Below are positions 10,420 through 19,141 of a stretch of 64,000 bases of DNA, piece after piece. Every line of letters begins with the position of its first letter. Positions within the stretch are counted from its first letter, which is position 1. A program made the position numbers and the translations under genes. Source of the DNA: Pseudanabaena sp. Salubria-1 (lineage in GTDB: Bacteria > Cyanobacteriota > Cyanobacteriia > Pseudanabaenales > Pseudanabaenaceae); NCBI GenBank assembly GCA_023336205.1, contig JALQCR010000013.1:62001-126000 (forward strand). The letters run 5' to 3'. The notes below the pieces were generated by a model. That model was not told where the DNA came from. It worked only from the letters and a program-made list of their open reading frames with translations, and ran no database searches.

Positions 10420-10571
10420 AGGCAGGGATATGCGGCGCTTCGTGCCGTATATCCCTGCCTGTTTAACTCACAGCAATTGCCAATCAAACGAGCCACAAGA
10501 TGAATCTTGAAAGCGTTGCAAAGCAACGCTTTCAAGATTCATCTTCGTTTGGGTTTGAGAGCAAAACGCTG
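10420..10571. mobile_element. Palindrome followed by second copy of the 101-bp IS630-like MITE
   Basis: An imperfect stem (CAGGGATAT/ATATCCCTG) lies at 10420-10459. The MITE at 10471-10571 begins CAGCAATTGCCAATCAAACG and ends GAGCAAAACGCTG, the reverse orientation of the copy at 6959, and has the same length. Its centre is a perfect palindrome with 23-bp arms at 10497-10545, loop AAA. TA follows on the right; the left flank is CA. Confidence 0.65.
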
Positions 10572-10591
10572 TAGCTGGATTTATAAAAAAA

Positions 10592-11227
10592 TCAAGCGGA
10601 TCTAGTGATGCTTGGCATTTTGTAATTCCAAGCTTGTTCATGCATAATTGATCTCGCTAACACATGACGATAGAGCTCACTCAACTGGATAGCCACGCCT
10701 GTCCAACTAAATCGCTGATTAACATTAGCTGATGCTTGCTTCCGCATTTTCCTAACCCATAGATCATCAAAGAGAATTCGTTGAATACCCTCAGCAAAAG
10801 CTTCTACATCCTTCGGCTCAACTAAGAGTCCTGTTTCTTCAGGAATAATTGTAAACTTCAAGCCACCAACATTAGATGCAACTACAGGTACACCACATGC
10901 CATCGCCTCAATCGCTACTAATCCAAAAGGTTCATAATGGCTAGGAATCACACAAACATCAGCCGCAGTATAGTAAAGCGGTAAAACATCATGCCCAATC
11001 CTACCGACAAAAATCGTAGAATCCTTAAGTCCTAGTTCATTTACAATATTTTCGATCCTGCCTCTTTCTGCTCCATCAGGCATATTTGCTGAACTGCCAC
11101 CAACAATCATTAACTGAGATCTTGCACCATTCAAGAAAAGGGGTTGCAGAAAGAGCAGAAATGTGAAAAAAAGGGCGTAGTAGTAAATTAAATAACGAGC
11201 ATGGAAAGCATCGTTAAGCACGCCCAA
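10592..11227 (-). pseudogene. C-terminal part of IS-interrupted GT4 glycosyltransferase
   Basis: Host sequence starts at about 11109 with LMIVGGSSANMPDGAERGRI; upstream residues are read through the IS left end. The fragment holds the GT4 nucleotide-sugar-binding half: IFVGRIGHDVLPLYYTAADV and the EX7E motif region PSHYEPFGLVAIEAMACGVP with GGLKFTI. It resembles sucrose-phosphate-synthase-like and cyanobacterial GT4 enzymes. It joins 12376-13149 in frame (DLKNIK-LMIVGG) when the element and one TTAA are removed. Without the N-terminal acceptor half it should be inactive. Confidence 0.85.
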
Positions 11228-12371
11228 GGGCTAGTGTATAGTCTTCTGTGTTTGATGCCAAGTGTGTATCAAACAGCAAGTCTCAATGCAATACTAGGAC
11301 TATTTCTCGAAGCACAAAGGCATCCTTATCCAGAACATACACAGATAAAATCAGCGAGTGCACTCAGCCGATTTCTCAATCACTATAACTGGTCAACGAG
11401 AGCAGTAATTCGGTCAACACGGCAGGCTATTTTGGGACAAATCGCCAAGCATCGCCCATCGAAACAAGTGCCATTAAAGATACTGATAGACTTGACTACC
11501 CTAGAAAAAAGCGGCAAGTTTTTACATTTGAGCAATCCCACCCAAAACGAACCAGACCCATGGGTGAGAATACTAAACGGAAAGCGAGGACTACATCTGG
11601 TTGTACTGTATCTGGTCTATGGAGAGTGGCGCGTACCATGGAGTTTTAGAGTATGGCGCGGCAAAGGATACCCCAGTCCCTCTGACTTAGCTTGTAAGTT
11701 ATTGGGGACAGTACCCAAGCAACTAACCCAAGGCAAGACTGTGATTGTCCTTGCTGATACTGAGTTTAGTACGGTGAAGTTTTTCAATACTGTCCGCGCC
11801 AAGACTTGGCGCATCGTTGTCGGTGTACGCAACAATCGTAAACTTCAAGATGGCCGTACAGTCAAACAACTTTATCGTCATGGCAAACGTGGACAACAAA
11901 TTTTGCTAGAAGGGCTAACTCAGCCTTTGACGATCTCTTGGTTTTGGCTCAAAAGAGCTGATAGTAAACGGGAGTTACGCTTTGTTGTCTCTTCTCATCC
12001 TTATTCTGGTGCTTATCTGGTGATGTTAGGTCGTAAGCGTTGGGCGATTGAGGGATTCTTCAAAACCATCAAACATCGCTTTGGTTTGCATTGTTTTGGG
12101 CAATCTACAAAACTTGGTGTTTATCGTTGGCTTATCCTCTCTCTGCTTGCTTATCTTTTGGCCCATTGGATTGATCAATGGTCGAGTCCTCCTGTCTTGG
12201 ACTGGAAAGCTACCTGTGATTTGACACTTTCCGTTTTATTTCCTTCTGTCCTTTGGTTGAAACTTCTTAGGTATCTCCAAATTAGTGCCGATATTGCTGC
12301 TCGTCATGGGTTTGAAATTATTCTCAAACCCATTCCTACTTAACTCTTTCAGGAATGGTGCAAGATCTCAG
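11114..12371 (+). mobile_element. IS4/IS701-type element, 1258 bp, inside a GT4 gene
   Basis: Both ends start CTGAGATCTTGCACCATTC (19 bp identical). Flanks are TTAA at 11110-11113 and 12372-12375. A 4-bp duplication of the YTNA kind is typical of the IS701 relatives of IS4 rather than of classical IS4, which duplicates about 10-12 bp. Excision with one TTAA restores the GT reading frame. Confidence 0.88.
11201..12343 (+). CDS. IS4/IS701-superfamily DDE transposase
   Basis: A full 380-residue ORF starting MESIVKHAQGLVYSLLCLMP. It shows DDE-type blocks: LIDLTTLEKSGKF (first Asp), VIVLADTEFSTVKFF (second Asp) and the C-terminal KRWAIEGFFKTIKHRFGL block with the Glu in the R-W-x-I-E-x-F-F-K pattern of IS4-like enzymes. 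The ORF is intact and opposite in direction to the broken glycosyltransferase. Assignment between IS4 and IS701 rests mainly on the TTAA duplication. Confidence 0.88.
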   Translation: MESIVKHAQGLVYSLLCLMPSVYQTASLNAILGLFLEAQRHPYPEHTQIKSASALSRFLNHYNWSTRAVIRSTRQAILGQIAKHRPSKQVPLKILIDLTTLEKSGKFLHLSNPTQNEPDPWVRILNGKRGLHLVVLYLVYGEWRVPWSFRVWRGKGYPSPSDLACKLLGTVPKQLTQGKTVIVLADTEFSTVKFFNTVRAKTWRIVVGVRNNRKLQDGRTVKQLYRHGKRGQQILLEGLTQPLTISWFWLKRADSKRELRFVVSSHPYSGAYLVMLGRKRWAIEGFFKTIKHRFGLHCFGQSTKLGVYRWLILSLLAYLLAHWIDQWSSPPVLDWKATCDLTLSVLFPSVLWLKLLRYLQISADIAARHGFEIILKPIPT

Positions 12372-13149
12372 TTAACTTAATATTTTTGAGATCCCGTTCC
12401 TTTAGTAATGCAAATGCTCTCACTAAAGTCTCAATCCCCTTCCTTTCATCAAATCTACCGACATAGAGAATAACTTTTTCTCGACTATCTAATTTCAATT
12501 TAGTGCGAGCTTGAGTCTTCGATGTTAGGCGAAAGTTAGTCGTATCAGTTCCACAGGGAATAACTTCAATTTGACCGCGAGTCGAAACAAGCGATCGTAA
12601 AGTCTCTTGCTCTTGTGGACTAGTTGCCACAACGCAATTAGCACGTTCTAATATCTCTCGTTCAATCCTCAATCGAGTGTTCGCAACTTGAGGAATCTCC
12701 ACTAGGGATTGATATTTTACGGCTCCCAATGAATGATAAGTATGCACCAATTGGATGCCGCTAGTTTTTTGCAACTCTAATCCAGCCCAAGCCGATAGCC
12801 AGTAATTAGTGTGAATTAAAGGATAATTTAATCCTTGAGTTCTTTGGAATGCTTGAAATGAATCCACAAACTCTGGCATATGTTCAAACAATCGATCTCT
12901 AGGGATATAAGTTTCCGCACCTGCTTTGAGTCGGATCGTTCGACAATGGGCTGAATGCTGCACAATATCATCATCACTTGCCTTGACTTTGCGCGTAAAC
13001 ATATCTACATGCCAACCCAATGCGGCAAGAGTTTCGCCCACATGGCGTACATATACATTTTGTCCACCTGCCTCCTCTAAGCCGATCTCTGCGGCAGGAT
13101 CAGCATGATCGGAAATCAGCGCGATCGCTTGTCTATTCAAACTCAACAT
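12349..13149 (-). pseudogene. N-terminal part of IS-interrupted GT4 glycosyltransferase (sucrose-synthase-like fold)
   Basis: Start chosen at ATG 13149 (MLSLNRQAIALISDHADPAA), preceded by GGAG about 10 bases upstream; an in-frame ATG at 13197 lies beyond that site. The GT4 acceptor domain shows GLEEAGGQNVYVRHVGETLA, LIHTNYWLSAWAGLEL, VHTYHSLGAVK, ANCVVATSPQE and IEVIPCGTDTTNF, all typical of sucrose-phosphate-synthase-like GT4 enzymes. Host sequence ends at the TTAA near 12375; TEILHHS is from the IS. It lies directly downstream of a second GT4 gene in a presumed operon. Confidence 0.86.
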
Positions 13150-13174
13150 AATATTTTTTCTCCTTTTGTATAGT

Positions 13175-13207
13175 GGTTTACGGTTTGCCGTAGGCAAACC
13201 GTAAACC
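13175..13207. terminator. Perfect palindrome, 15-bp arms, loop GTA
   Basis: Arms GGTTTACGGTTTGCC and its complement around GTA, between two GT4 genes. It stands only 25 bases upstream of the 13149 start, so it may attenuate or separate the two genes rather than end an operon. Confidence 0.6.
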
Positions 13208-13238
13208 CTTACTCTGTTGGTCTTGTTCGTTGCTTACG

Positions 13239-13289
13239 AACCCTTTAGAGAATTAGTGGCGCGAAGCGCAATCAATTCTCTAAAGGGTT
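13239..13289. terminator. Palindrome carrying the stop codon of the upstream GT4 gene
   Basis: Arms of 16 bp (AACCCTTTAGAGAATT and complement) enclose an inner GCGC-GAA-GCGC stem. On the minus strand the right arm contains the last codons ACC CTT TAG of the gene at 13280-14357, so the left arm is an inverted copy of that gene end. Confidence 0.7.
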
Positions 13290-14357
13290 TGCATTACCAA
13301 ATCGCGCTTTTGCCCATTTCGAGAATATTTCTCTCCCAAAATTTTTTGATATACCGCTTCATAGCCATCTGCCATTCGTTTCACAGTAAAATTCATAAGG
13401 ACATGATCTCGACAAGCACGCCGACTTAACTGTGCAGCAAGCGCGATCGCATCTACACATTCGGTCACAGTCTGGCAGAGAAATCCGCTTACTCCATGAG
13501 CAATTACCTCAGGAGCCGATCCTAAACTCATGGCAATTACAGGGGTTCCTGTGACCATTGATTCAATCATCACAAGCCCAAAGGGTTCTTGCCATGTAAT
13601 TGGGAACAGCGTAGCTACGGCTCCACCCATGAGCACACTTTTTTGGTGGTGATTAGCCTCACCTAGGAACTCAATTTGACTATTGTCAATATGGGGAAGA
13701 ATTTTAGTCTCAAAATATTCCAAATCTATAGCATCAACTTTTCCAGCCATTTTAAGGTGCCATCCCGACCATTTAGCAATTTCAATCGCTAAATGCGCTC
13801 CCTTTTCAGGCGACATTCTCCCTAAAAAAGCTAGATACGATGGTTGTTCTGGCTGGGGATAAAAGCTATAAGTATTAGGAGCAATACCGTTATAAACAGT
13901 AGATACATAGTTTAATCCTAAATTAGTATCCCTCTGGGAATTAGAAATACTAATAAAAAGGTTGATTCCGCACATGGCTAAATAGCTTCTTATTATCAGG
14001 CGTGAAAATGCCGTGCAGAGTATGAACTGTGGGCGTTTTCACTAAATTTGTGTAGGGTAATGCTACGCAACCAACATGGGAATGGATAATATCAAACTTA
14101 TCAGCGTTCTCATAAACGCGACTCATATTCAACATGTCATAGATATTTGGGTCTTTAACACTGGTATCCAAACGTAGGGCTCTCGGATGTACGGATTCTA
14201 ATTTGGCTGAGGTATTAGAATCTCCAGATGCATATAGAGTGACATCATGACCACGTTTGACTAACTCTTCGGTGAGTAAACTTACTACTAGCTCAGTGCC
14301 ACCATAGGCGGGGGGAGGAACTTGTTCCCATAGTGGGGAAACTTGGGCAATTCTCAT
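13280..14357 (-). pseudogene. GT4 glycosyltransferase with a one-base frameshift
   Basis: The 5' frame (14357-13950) begins MRIAQVSPLWEQVPPPAYGG, the G-G-x-E acceptor-domain start of GT4 enzymes, and includes HSHVGCVALPYTNL and HTLHGIF. It ends at a stop after VRNQPFY. The 3' frame continues with ISISNSQRDTNL, LAFLGRMSPEKGAHLAIEIA and the EX7E region WQEPFGLVMIESMVTGTPVI. The shift lies in a run of five T (minus strand) at 13955-13959; four T would read QPFISISNSQR continuously. Either a recent mutation or a sequencing error. It is the first GT gene of the minus-strand sugar cluster. Confidence 0.85.
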
Positions 14358-14554
14358 TATGCTTCTCCTATCTATAACCTTTAGGCATAGGCGATTATCA
14401 CGGCTGTGTCTAAAGGTAGTTATCTTACTTAAGGAGACTATAACTGAGCGATGTTTGAGATAATGTATATCTAAAATCCCTGCAATGTTTGAGTTGTATA
14501 GTAATGTATTGAAACTTGATAGAAGCTATAATATCCCGTGCAATGAGCTGATTA

Positions 14555-14661
14555 TTATAGCCATTGATAATGAGCGATCGCTTCTAAAATTCCTTGGGCA
14601 TAACTTCCATCAGTGAAATACATATGATCTTGTCCACGCAATTTTTCTAATTCAGAAATTT
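14555..14661 (-). pseudogene. 3' remnant of a gene, possibly HAD-type sugar phosphatase
   Basis: The minus strand reads EISELEKLRGQDHMYFTDGS then YAQGILEAIAHYQWL and a stop at 14557-14555. The pattern MYFT..SYAxGILEAIxHY resembles the C-terminus of sucrose-phosphatase-like HAD-IIB hydrolases, which would suit a cluster with GT4 enzymes. Upstream coding is lost; the fragment ends in a MITE-like end (GGTTTGGGTATGAGCG...GCGCTG). Identity is a tentative inference from about 35 residues. Confidence 0.4.
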
Positions 14662-14691
14662 TCTTGGTTTGGGTATGAGCGCAAAGCGCTG
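14662..14691. repeat. Solo end of the IS630-like MITE family
   Basis: TTGGTTTGGGTATGAGCGCA followed by AAGCGCTG and TA matches the CAGCGCTTTGCGCTCAAACC end of the MITE at 6959. Only one end is present, joined directly to the coding remnant, which suggests that an element-associated deletion truncated the gene. Confidence 0.5.
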
Positions 14692-14852
14692 TAGTAAATT
14701 TGGTGACAGCTATGTGTAGCGATATTTTTTAAGCATGTTAAAAAACTGAGTGGGTTTGGGTAACATCCTGCAAGTAACACACAAAGCAACCACATACTCA
14801 AAAAGTTGCCAAAGACGATGAGACCTAGTTAGGGTCAAGATGAGGATAAATC

Positions 14853-15896
14853 ATGAAAGCAGTGCGATTAAATCTTGAAGATAGACAAGCTTGGCAGAAA
14901 TTACAGCATGTTCTGACTAGTCTTGCTTCCGATTATATGGATCTAGTAGCTGCTGAGCAAACTGAATTCAAGTTTGAGCAGCAAGTTCTATCCATTGCTT
15001 TTACCCTGATTGCTTCTGATGCCGATCGCGATCGCCTCAATGAATTTACACAAAGTATTGATCGATATTTCAATCGCCTACAGTTAATTGGGGTGCGGCG
15101 CATTGAATGGGAATTTTATGTAATTGGGCAAGCAACGCCATTCTTAGCACAGGGTCGAGACATTCGACTAATCGATGCACCAGCGCCTTTGCCTCAAAAT
15201 GCTCTTGCTCGTAATGTGGCTAGACGAACTCCTGCTCGTAATGCCAACGAGAGTTCTCTTTCTAAAGGGAAATCGAAGGTTGGTAATCTAGTACGACGTT
15301 TTCGTGGCTGGTTGGTTGATCCCAAGACTATTCAGGCAGCCCGTACCGTTAGCCGCATTACGATTCGTGATCCCAGAGGTGCTTTAGATGCAGTGCGCAT
15401 TAATGCGATCGCGAAGTTTAATGACACAATCCAATGGGTTGATACTTTCCCTTGGGAAACTTGGACAAAGGAAAAAGCACAGCAAATCAAACGTCGCCAC
15501 CAACGCAATTTGGTGCGCTCAATAATTGAAGATGTTCTAATTGTTGGGGTGATGGTCATTGCAGCCCTGTGGCTGATCGAGTCTTTATCTGGCCCGTCAT
15601 TCAACTTGGCTCTTTTGCCTAAGCAACATCATGACACCAACATGACTAGCGCCCAATACCGTTGTGGTAATCCTGCTGTAAATCTCAAAAACTATGTCTG
15701 CTTGAATCGGGGAATGCGCTACGACCAAGTGGCAAGTATTTTAGGAACTGAAGGAAAGCCGTTAGGTATTGATCGCAAGTTTGGGGAACGGGCAGTGATA
15801 GTTAGTTGGACAAGTTCTGACATAAGTATGAATGCTACTTTTGTCAACGATCAACTAGTCTCAAGAGCATATCGACAACTGACCGCAAGCAAATAA
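14853..15896 (+). CDS. Membrane protein with C-terminal SmpA/BLIP-like domain
   Basis: 347 residues from ATG 14853. The N-terminal two thirds (about 1-230) is soluble and unrecognised, with a basic segment KGKSKVGNLVRRFRGWL. One membrane helix follows (IIEDVLIVGVMVIAALWLIE, about 230-250). The C-terminal part (about 275-345) has a Cys pair (YRCGNPAVNLKNYVCLNRGM), then RYDQVASILGTEGKPLG and a terminal SWTSSDISMNATFVNDQLVS, the layout of SmpA/OmlA or beta-lactamase-inhibitor-like small domains. Topology would place that domain outside the cytoplasm. Function unknown. A strong terminator follows at 15902-15930. Confidence 0.75.
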   Translation: MKAVRLNLEDRQAWQKLQHVLTSLASDYMDLVAAEQTEFKFEQQVLSIAFTLIASDADRDRLNEFTQSIDRYFNRLQLIGVRRIEWEFYVIGQATPFLAQGRDIRLIDAPAPLPQNALARNVARRTPARNANESSLSKGKSKVGNLVRRFRGWLVDPKTIQAARTVSRITIRDPRGALDAVRINAIAKFNDTIQWVDTFPWETWTKEKAQQIKRRHQRNLVRSIIEDVLIVGVMVIAALWLIESLSGPSFNLALLPKQHHDTNMTSAQYRCGNPAVNLKNYVCLNRGMRYDQVASILGTEGKPLGIDRKFGERAVIVSWTSSDISMNATFVNDQLVSRAYRQLTASK

Positions 15897-15901
15897 ATTG
15901 T

Positions 15902-15930
15902 AAAAAAGGCTCGCTTTGCGAGCCTTTTTT
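15902..15930 (+). terminator. Rho-independent terminator, 13-bp perfect stem
   Basis: AAAAAAGGCTCGC-TTT-GCGAGCCTTTTTT follows the stop codon at 15896 by 5 bases. The T-run is on the correct side for the upstream gene and, by symmetry, also works for reverse transcription. Confidence 0.88.
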
Positions 15931-16031
15931 ATTTGGCAAGGGAGAGACAGAGCTTTGCGCCGCCATCCTCTTTTGGTTAGCTATAAAAATCGTTTTTTTG
16001 AAAGCCAACCTTAGGTGAGCTTTTAAAAAAC

Positions 16032-16078
16032 CGATTTTTGTGTTTCCAGCGACTTTGGCACTGGAAACACAAAAATCG
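16032..16078. repeat. Stem-loop, 18-bp arms
   Basis: CGATTTTTGTGTTTCCAG at 16032-16049 pairs with 16061-16078; the loop is CGACTTTGGCA. The GTGTTTCCAG portion also occurs in the stem at 7223-7255. Confidence 0.65.
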
Positions 16079-16120
16079 ATTTCATAATGAGAATTGATAT
16101 CTTTTGGGTTTTGGCTTGTA

Positions 16121-16223
16121 TAGCAATGAAAGAGATAGCTAGGACAAATCAAAACCCCAAATAAAAGTGGCGGCGCGGAGCGCCGCCACTTTTATTTGGG
16201 ATTAAGCAAACCTTTTATTGCTA
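16121..16223. mobile_element. MITE with TAGCAAT ends, 103 bp
   Basis: Starts TAGCAATGAAAGAGATAGCT and ends AAACCTTTTATTGCTA, flanked by TA on both sides. The core is a perfect palindrome at 16156-16200 with 21-bp arms and GC-GGA-GC centre. A second copy ending identically is at about 17131-17221, with core loop GCA instead of GGA. Confidence 0.7.
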
Positions 16224-16289
16224 TAAAAAACAAAATCGGTTTGATAATATAAATTGCCACTTTTTTGTATAACCAACAGGAAGTTAGTC

Positions 16290-16997
16290 TTGAAACGATC
16301 GCAAAAAATCTTTGGCTGGTTGAGCATATGCATAATGCTCACAAGCATCATAGCTGTACAGTCTGCGATCTCAGCTAAGCCTAGCGATAAACGTGCCGCC
16401 GAAGAATATCGCCAAATGGGACTAGCCTATCGCCGACAAGAAAATTTTGATCAGGCGATCGCGGCTTTGCAAAAATCAGTTGCGCTCGACCCCAATAATC
16501 TTGATGGGCGGATTATCCTCGGTTGGACACAGCATCTCTCTAAAAAACATGATGATGCGGCTAAGTCCCTGTGGGAAGCAATTTATTTATCGCCAACATC
16601 ACTGCAAGCCTTTAATGCGATCGGCATTGTTTACTTAGTGCGTGGCGATTTACCTCAATCTGTAGTTCTACATAGTTGGGCAGCCCTGCTTAAGGCAGAT
16701 AATGAAATTGCCCATTACAATCTCAGTCTGGCTTATCAACGCTTACAACAATATGATCTAGCGATCGCCTATGCTCAGAAAGCGATCGAACTCGAACCAA
16801 ATAATCCACATCCCTTTGTCGCTAATGCGATCGCGCAATGGACATCAGGTGATCAGGCTAGCGCCAAAAAAACTTTTCGTGAGGCGATCGGTGTTGATCC
16901 TCGATATCGTAACCCTGAATTTTTAAATTTTCTCAATGAAGCAGGCTTTAGCAATGATCAAATTCAAACAGCTAAACAAGTTTTAGGAAGCTCATAG
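16290..16997 (+). CDS. Exported TPR-repeat protein
   Basis: I prefer the TTG at 16290, six bases after AGGAAG, giving a start MKRSQKIFGWLSICIML with an evident signal peptide (cleavage near AISA-KPSDK); an in-frame TTG at 16254 is further upstream. The mature part is a run of tetratricopeptide repeats: RQMGLAYRRQENFDQAIAAL, LDGRIILGWTQHLSKKHDDA, AFNAIGIVYLVRGDLPQSVV, AHYNLSLAYQRLQQYDLAIA and HPFVANAIAQWTSGDQASA. TPR proteins act as protein-binding scaffolds; this one would sit in the periplasm or at the thylakoid lumen side. Monocistronic, between MITEs. Confidence 0.82.
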   Translation: MKRSQKIFGWLSICIMLTSIIAVQSAISAKPSDKRAAEEYRQMGLAYRRQENFDQAIAALQKSVALDPNNLDGRIILGWTQHLSKKHDDAAKSLWEAIYLSPTSLQAFNAIGIVYLVRGDLPQSVVLHSWAALLKADNEIAHYNLSLAYQRLQQYDLAIAYAQKAIELEPNNPHPFVANAIAQWTSGDQASAKKTFREAIGVDPRYRNPEFLNFLNEAGFSNDQIQTAKQVLGSS

Positions 16998-17521
16998 CTT
17001 GCACTATCCCAATCCTAAAGTTATACAAAAAACAAAATGGCGTAGCCATTTTGTTTTTTGTATAACTTTACTGGGTTTGGTTTTTAATTAACAAAAGTGT
17101 GGCAATACTTTCGTGAATTGGGATAAATGAGATAGCTAGAACAAATCAAAACCCCAAATAAAAGTGGCGGCGCGCAGCGCCGCCACTTTTATTTGGGATT
17201 AAGCAAACCTTTTATTGCTATATCCGAGATTCCCAGCGCTAAGAGTGCTGGAAATCTTAAATAATGGGAATTCTTGGCGTTGTGCCGCCTCTCTGCTTAC
17301 TGAAGTTTAAATTTCCTAAGATTAGCAAATATAGCTGTAAATTCTCGAAAATATGACTCTACTGTCCAGTGTTGGTATTATCTATATAAAACCATATAAA
17401 ATATGTGATTATTGCGATCGCACTTGTAATAGGGTTGGGTAAGCTATCATTACTTATCTAGTTTAGAATCTTTTAGAATCTGAAAGATCATGTTTGGGTA
17501 GAGCAGCACAGAGGATAGATC
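16998..17521. other. Gene-free region of stacked repeats
   Basis: Holds a perfect 21-bp-arm palindrome at 17021-17065 (loop GTA), within a diverged copy of the ATACCAA MITE family (about 17021-17126), followed without a gap by the second TAGCAAT MITE (about 17131-17221, palindrome 17153-17197). The rest up to 17521 is AT-rich and probably contains the promoter of the J-domain gene; I see no ORF. Confidence 0.7.
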
Positions 17522-18085
17522 GTGGAAAACCCAAGAACATTTCGTATAGATCGCGGCATCGGTCAATATGACTTTAATGATTACTACGCTGTCTTGGGCT
17601 TACCATTGACAGCAGAATCTTCTCTTGTGCGTAGGCGATATCTTCTAATTGCCAAATGCCTTCATCCTGATATTCATGGGCGATCAAATTCAGAGAAGGA
17701 AGTAGCTACTCAATATCTATCCAAGTTAGTTAATCCTGCTTACAATGTGCTTTCTCAAGAAAGAGAGCGAACAGAATATTCAGCAATTCTAAAACTGCTG
17801 GGAAAACGCTTAATGAAGCGCAATCAAAAATTTGTGCCTCTTGCCGACATGGCTCAACAATATTTACTTTCATCAAAAGACTTTAACTATGAACAAACTG
17901 TTCATGAAATAGCCAAAGTCCAGTACCAAGATCTTGGTCAAGCCTTAGAAAAAATTGCTTTATTAAGTGAACTGAATTTAATACATATTCTGCTGCAAGA
18001 GGGTTACAAACCTTTGCCAAGTTCACCGAGCGTAAGTTCTTCTGCTTATACATCCGCCAATTCAAGGATGAAATGCAACACCTAG
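17522..18085 (+). pseudogene. N-terminal part of IS30-interrupted J-domain/TPR protein
   Basis: Starts at GTG 17522 (MENPRTFRIDRGIGQYDFND). Residues about 20-85 form a J domain: DYYAVLGLPLTAESSLVRRR, the HPD loop in KCLHPDIHG and NPAYNVLSQERERTEYSAIL, so the protein would recruit an Hsp70 (DnaK). Host coding runs to SSSAYTS at 18054; the last residues ANSRMKCNT are from IS30. Removing the IS and one ATC yields SSSAYTSSVKPASDD in frame, joining to 19142-19769. The intact protein would be about 375 residues: J domain, helical region, Asn/Ser-rich linker, TPR. Confidence 0.87.
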
Positions 18086-19141
18086 AGATCTTTGCGTAAA
18101 GGGACTCATAAGGATATTCTGATATTAATCACAATAATTAGGATACCCTCATGAGCTTTGTCCATCTTACCACCACAGAAAGAAGTGAACTGTATAAACT
18201 AAGAGTAATTGAGCAATTATCTGTATCAGAGATAGGTCGTCGCTTGAAGCGAAACAAAAGTACGATTTCAAGAGAGTTATCGCGCAATACAGACGAGCGA
18301 CAGATTGGCTATTTGCCAGATACTGCGGTTGCCCTGATGAAAGCAAGACGGAAACAAGCAAAGGTAAGATTTCAGAGCATCAGTGCTGAGACGATCGCCG
18401 AAGTCAAACAACGGTTAGAGCAACACCACAGCCCAGAGCAACTAGCAGGGAGAATGGAAAGGGAGGGGCTAGGTAAAATCAGCTATGAGACGATTTATCT
18501 GATGATCTATGCAAACCATCAAGAGATGGGAATATATCAACAATATCTGAGGCAGAAGCAAAAGCAACGAAGGCGCAAAGGTCGCCATCAGAAGCGAGGT
18601 GGCATTCCCAATAGGGTAGGGATAGAGAATCGACCGAAGATTGCAGATTTAAAAACAGAGATTGGACATTGGGAAAGTGATACGGTAATCGGGTGCAACC
18701 ACACAGGTATCGTAGTTACGCATGTTGATAAAGCATCGAAGTATTTACTTGCTGGACTAGCTAAGAACAAGACGATGGATGAGATAAACAGAGTGACATT
18801 CAATCTATTTGAGCCTATAGAATCAACATCTCGAAAGACAATGACCTTTGATAATGGAAGAGAATTCTGTGGGCATGAGAAGCTATCTGAAAGATTGAAA
18901 CTAGAGACCTTCTTTGCGAATCCATATCATTCATGGGAACGTGGATTGAATGAACACACCAATGGATTAATTAGAGAGTTCTATCCCAAAAGTACAAACT
19001 TTAAAATCGTGAAAGAAGAGGACTTTCAGAAGGCAGTGAATTTGATCAATCACAGACCCAGAAAATCACTTGACTATCGTACTCCTTACGAAGTATTCTT
19101 TGCTTCATCAGAACCCGTTGCATTTCATCCTTGAATTGGCG
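18055..19141 (+). mobile_element. IS30-family element, copy 1 (1087 bp)
   Basis: Inverted ends start CGCCAATTCAAGGATGAAAT at both sides; the 3-bp duplication is ATC at 18052-18054 and 19142-19144. Length equals copy 3 at 61232-62318. Host frame is restored by excision, which fixes the ends at CGCC rather than CCAATT. Confidence 0.92.
18151..19134 (+). CDS. IS30-family transposase, copy 1
   Basis: Intact 327-residue protein, MSFVHLTTTERSELYKLRVI. It has the IS30 N-terminal helix-turn-helix (LSVSEIGRRLKRNKSTISRE), the middle YETIYLMIYA segment and the DDE core: GHWESDTVIG (first Asp), MTFDNGREFCGHE (second Asp) and SWERGLNEHTNGLIREFYPK (Glu), ending with HRPRKSLDYRTPYEVF. The same protein is encoded at 61239-62222; the copy at 54288-55269 is frameshifted. 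Confidence 0.95.
   Translation: MSFVHLTTTERSELYKLRVIEQLSVSEIGRRLKRNKSTISRELSRNTDERQIGYLPDTAVALMKARRKQAKVRFQSISAETIAEVKQRLEQHHSPEQLAGRMEREGLGKISYETIYLMIYANHQEMGIYQQYLRQKQKQRRRKGRHQKRGGIPNRVGIENRPKIADLKTEIGHWESDTVIGCNHTGIVVTHVDKASKYLLAGLAKNKTMDEINRVTFNLFEPIESTSRKTMTFDNGREFCGHEKLSERLKLETFFANPYHSWERGLNEHTNGLIREFYPKSTNFKIVKEEDFQKAVNLINHRPRKSLDYRTPYEVFFASSEPVAFHP

Larger units (their letters stand above)
14358..14852. other. Gene-poor stretch between divergent genes, with a coding remnant
   Basis: Probably holds promoters for the minus-strand GT gene and the plus-strand gene at 14853. Apart from the short minus-strand coding remnant at 14555-14661 and a solo MITE end at 14662-14691 I see no further feature. 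Confidence 0.6.

Noticed and set aside
18057..19139. IS30 ends set at CCAATTC with a 2-bp CG duplication at all three copies
   Set aside because: With ends at CGCC the duplications become ATC, ATG and ACT and the host frames of two genes are restored; CG belongs to the element.
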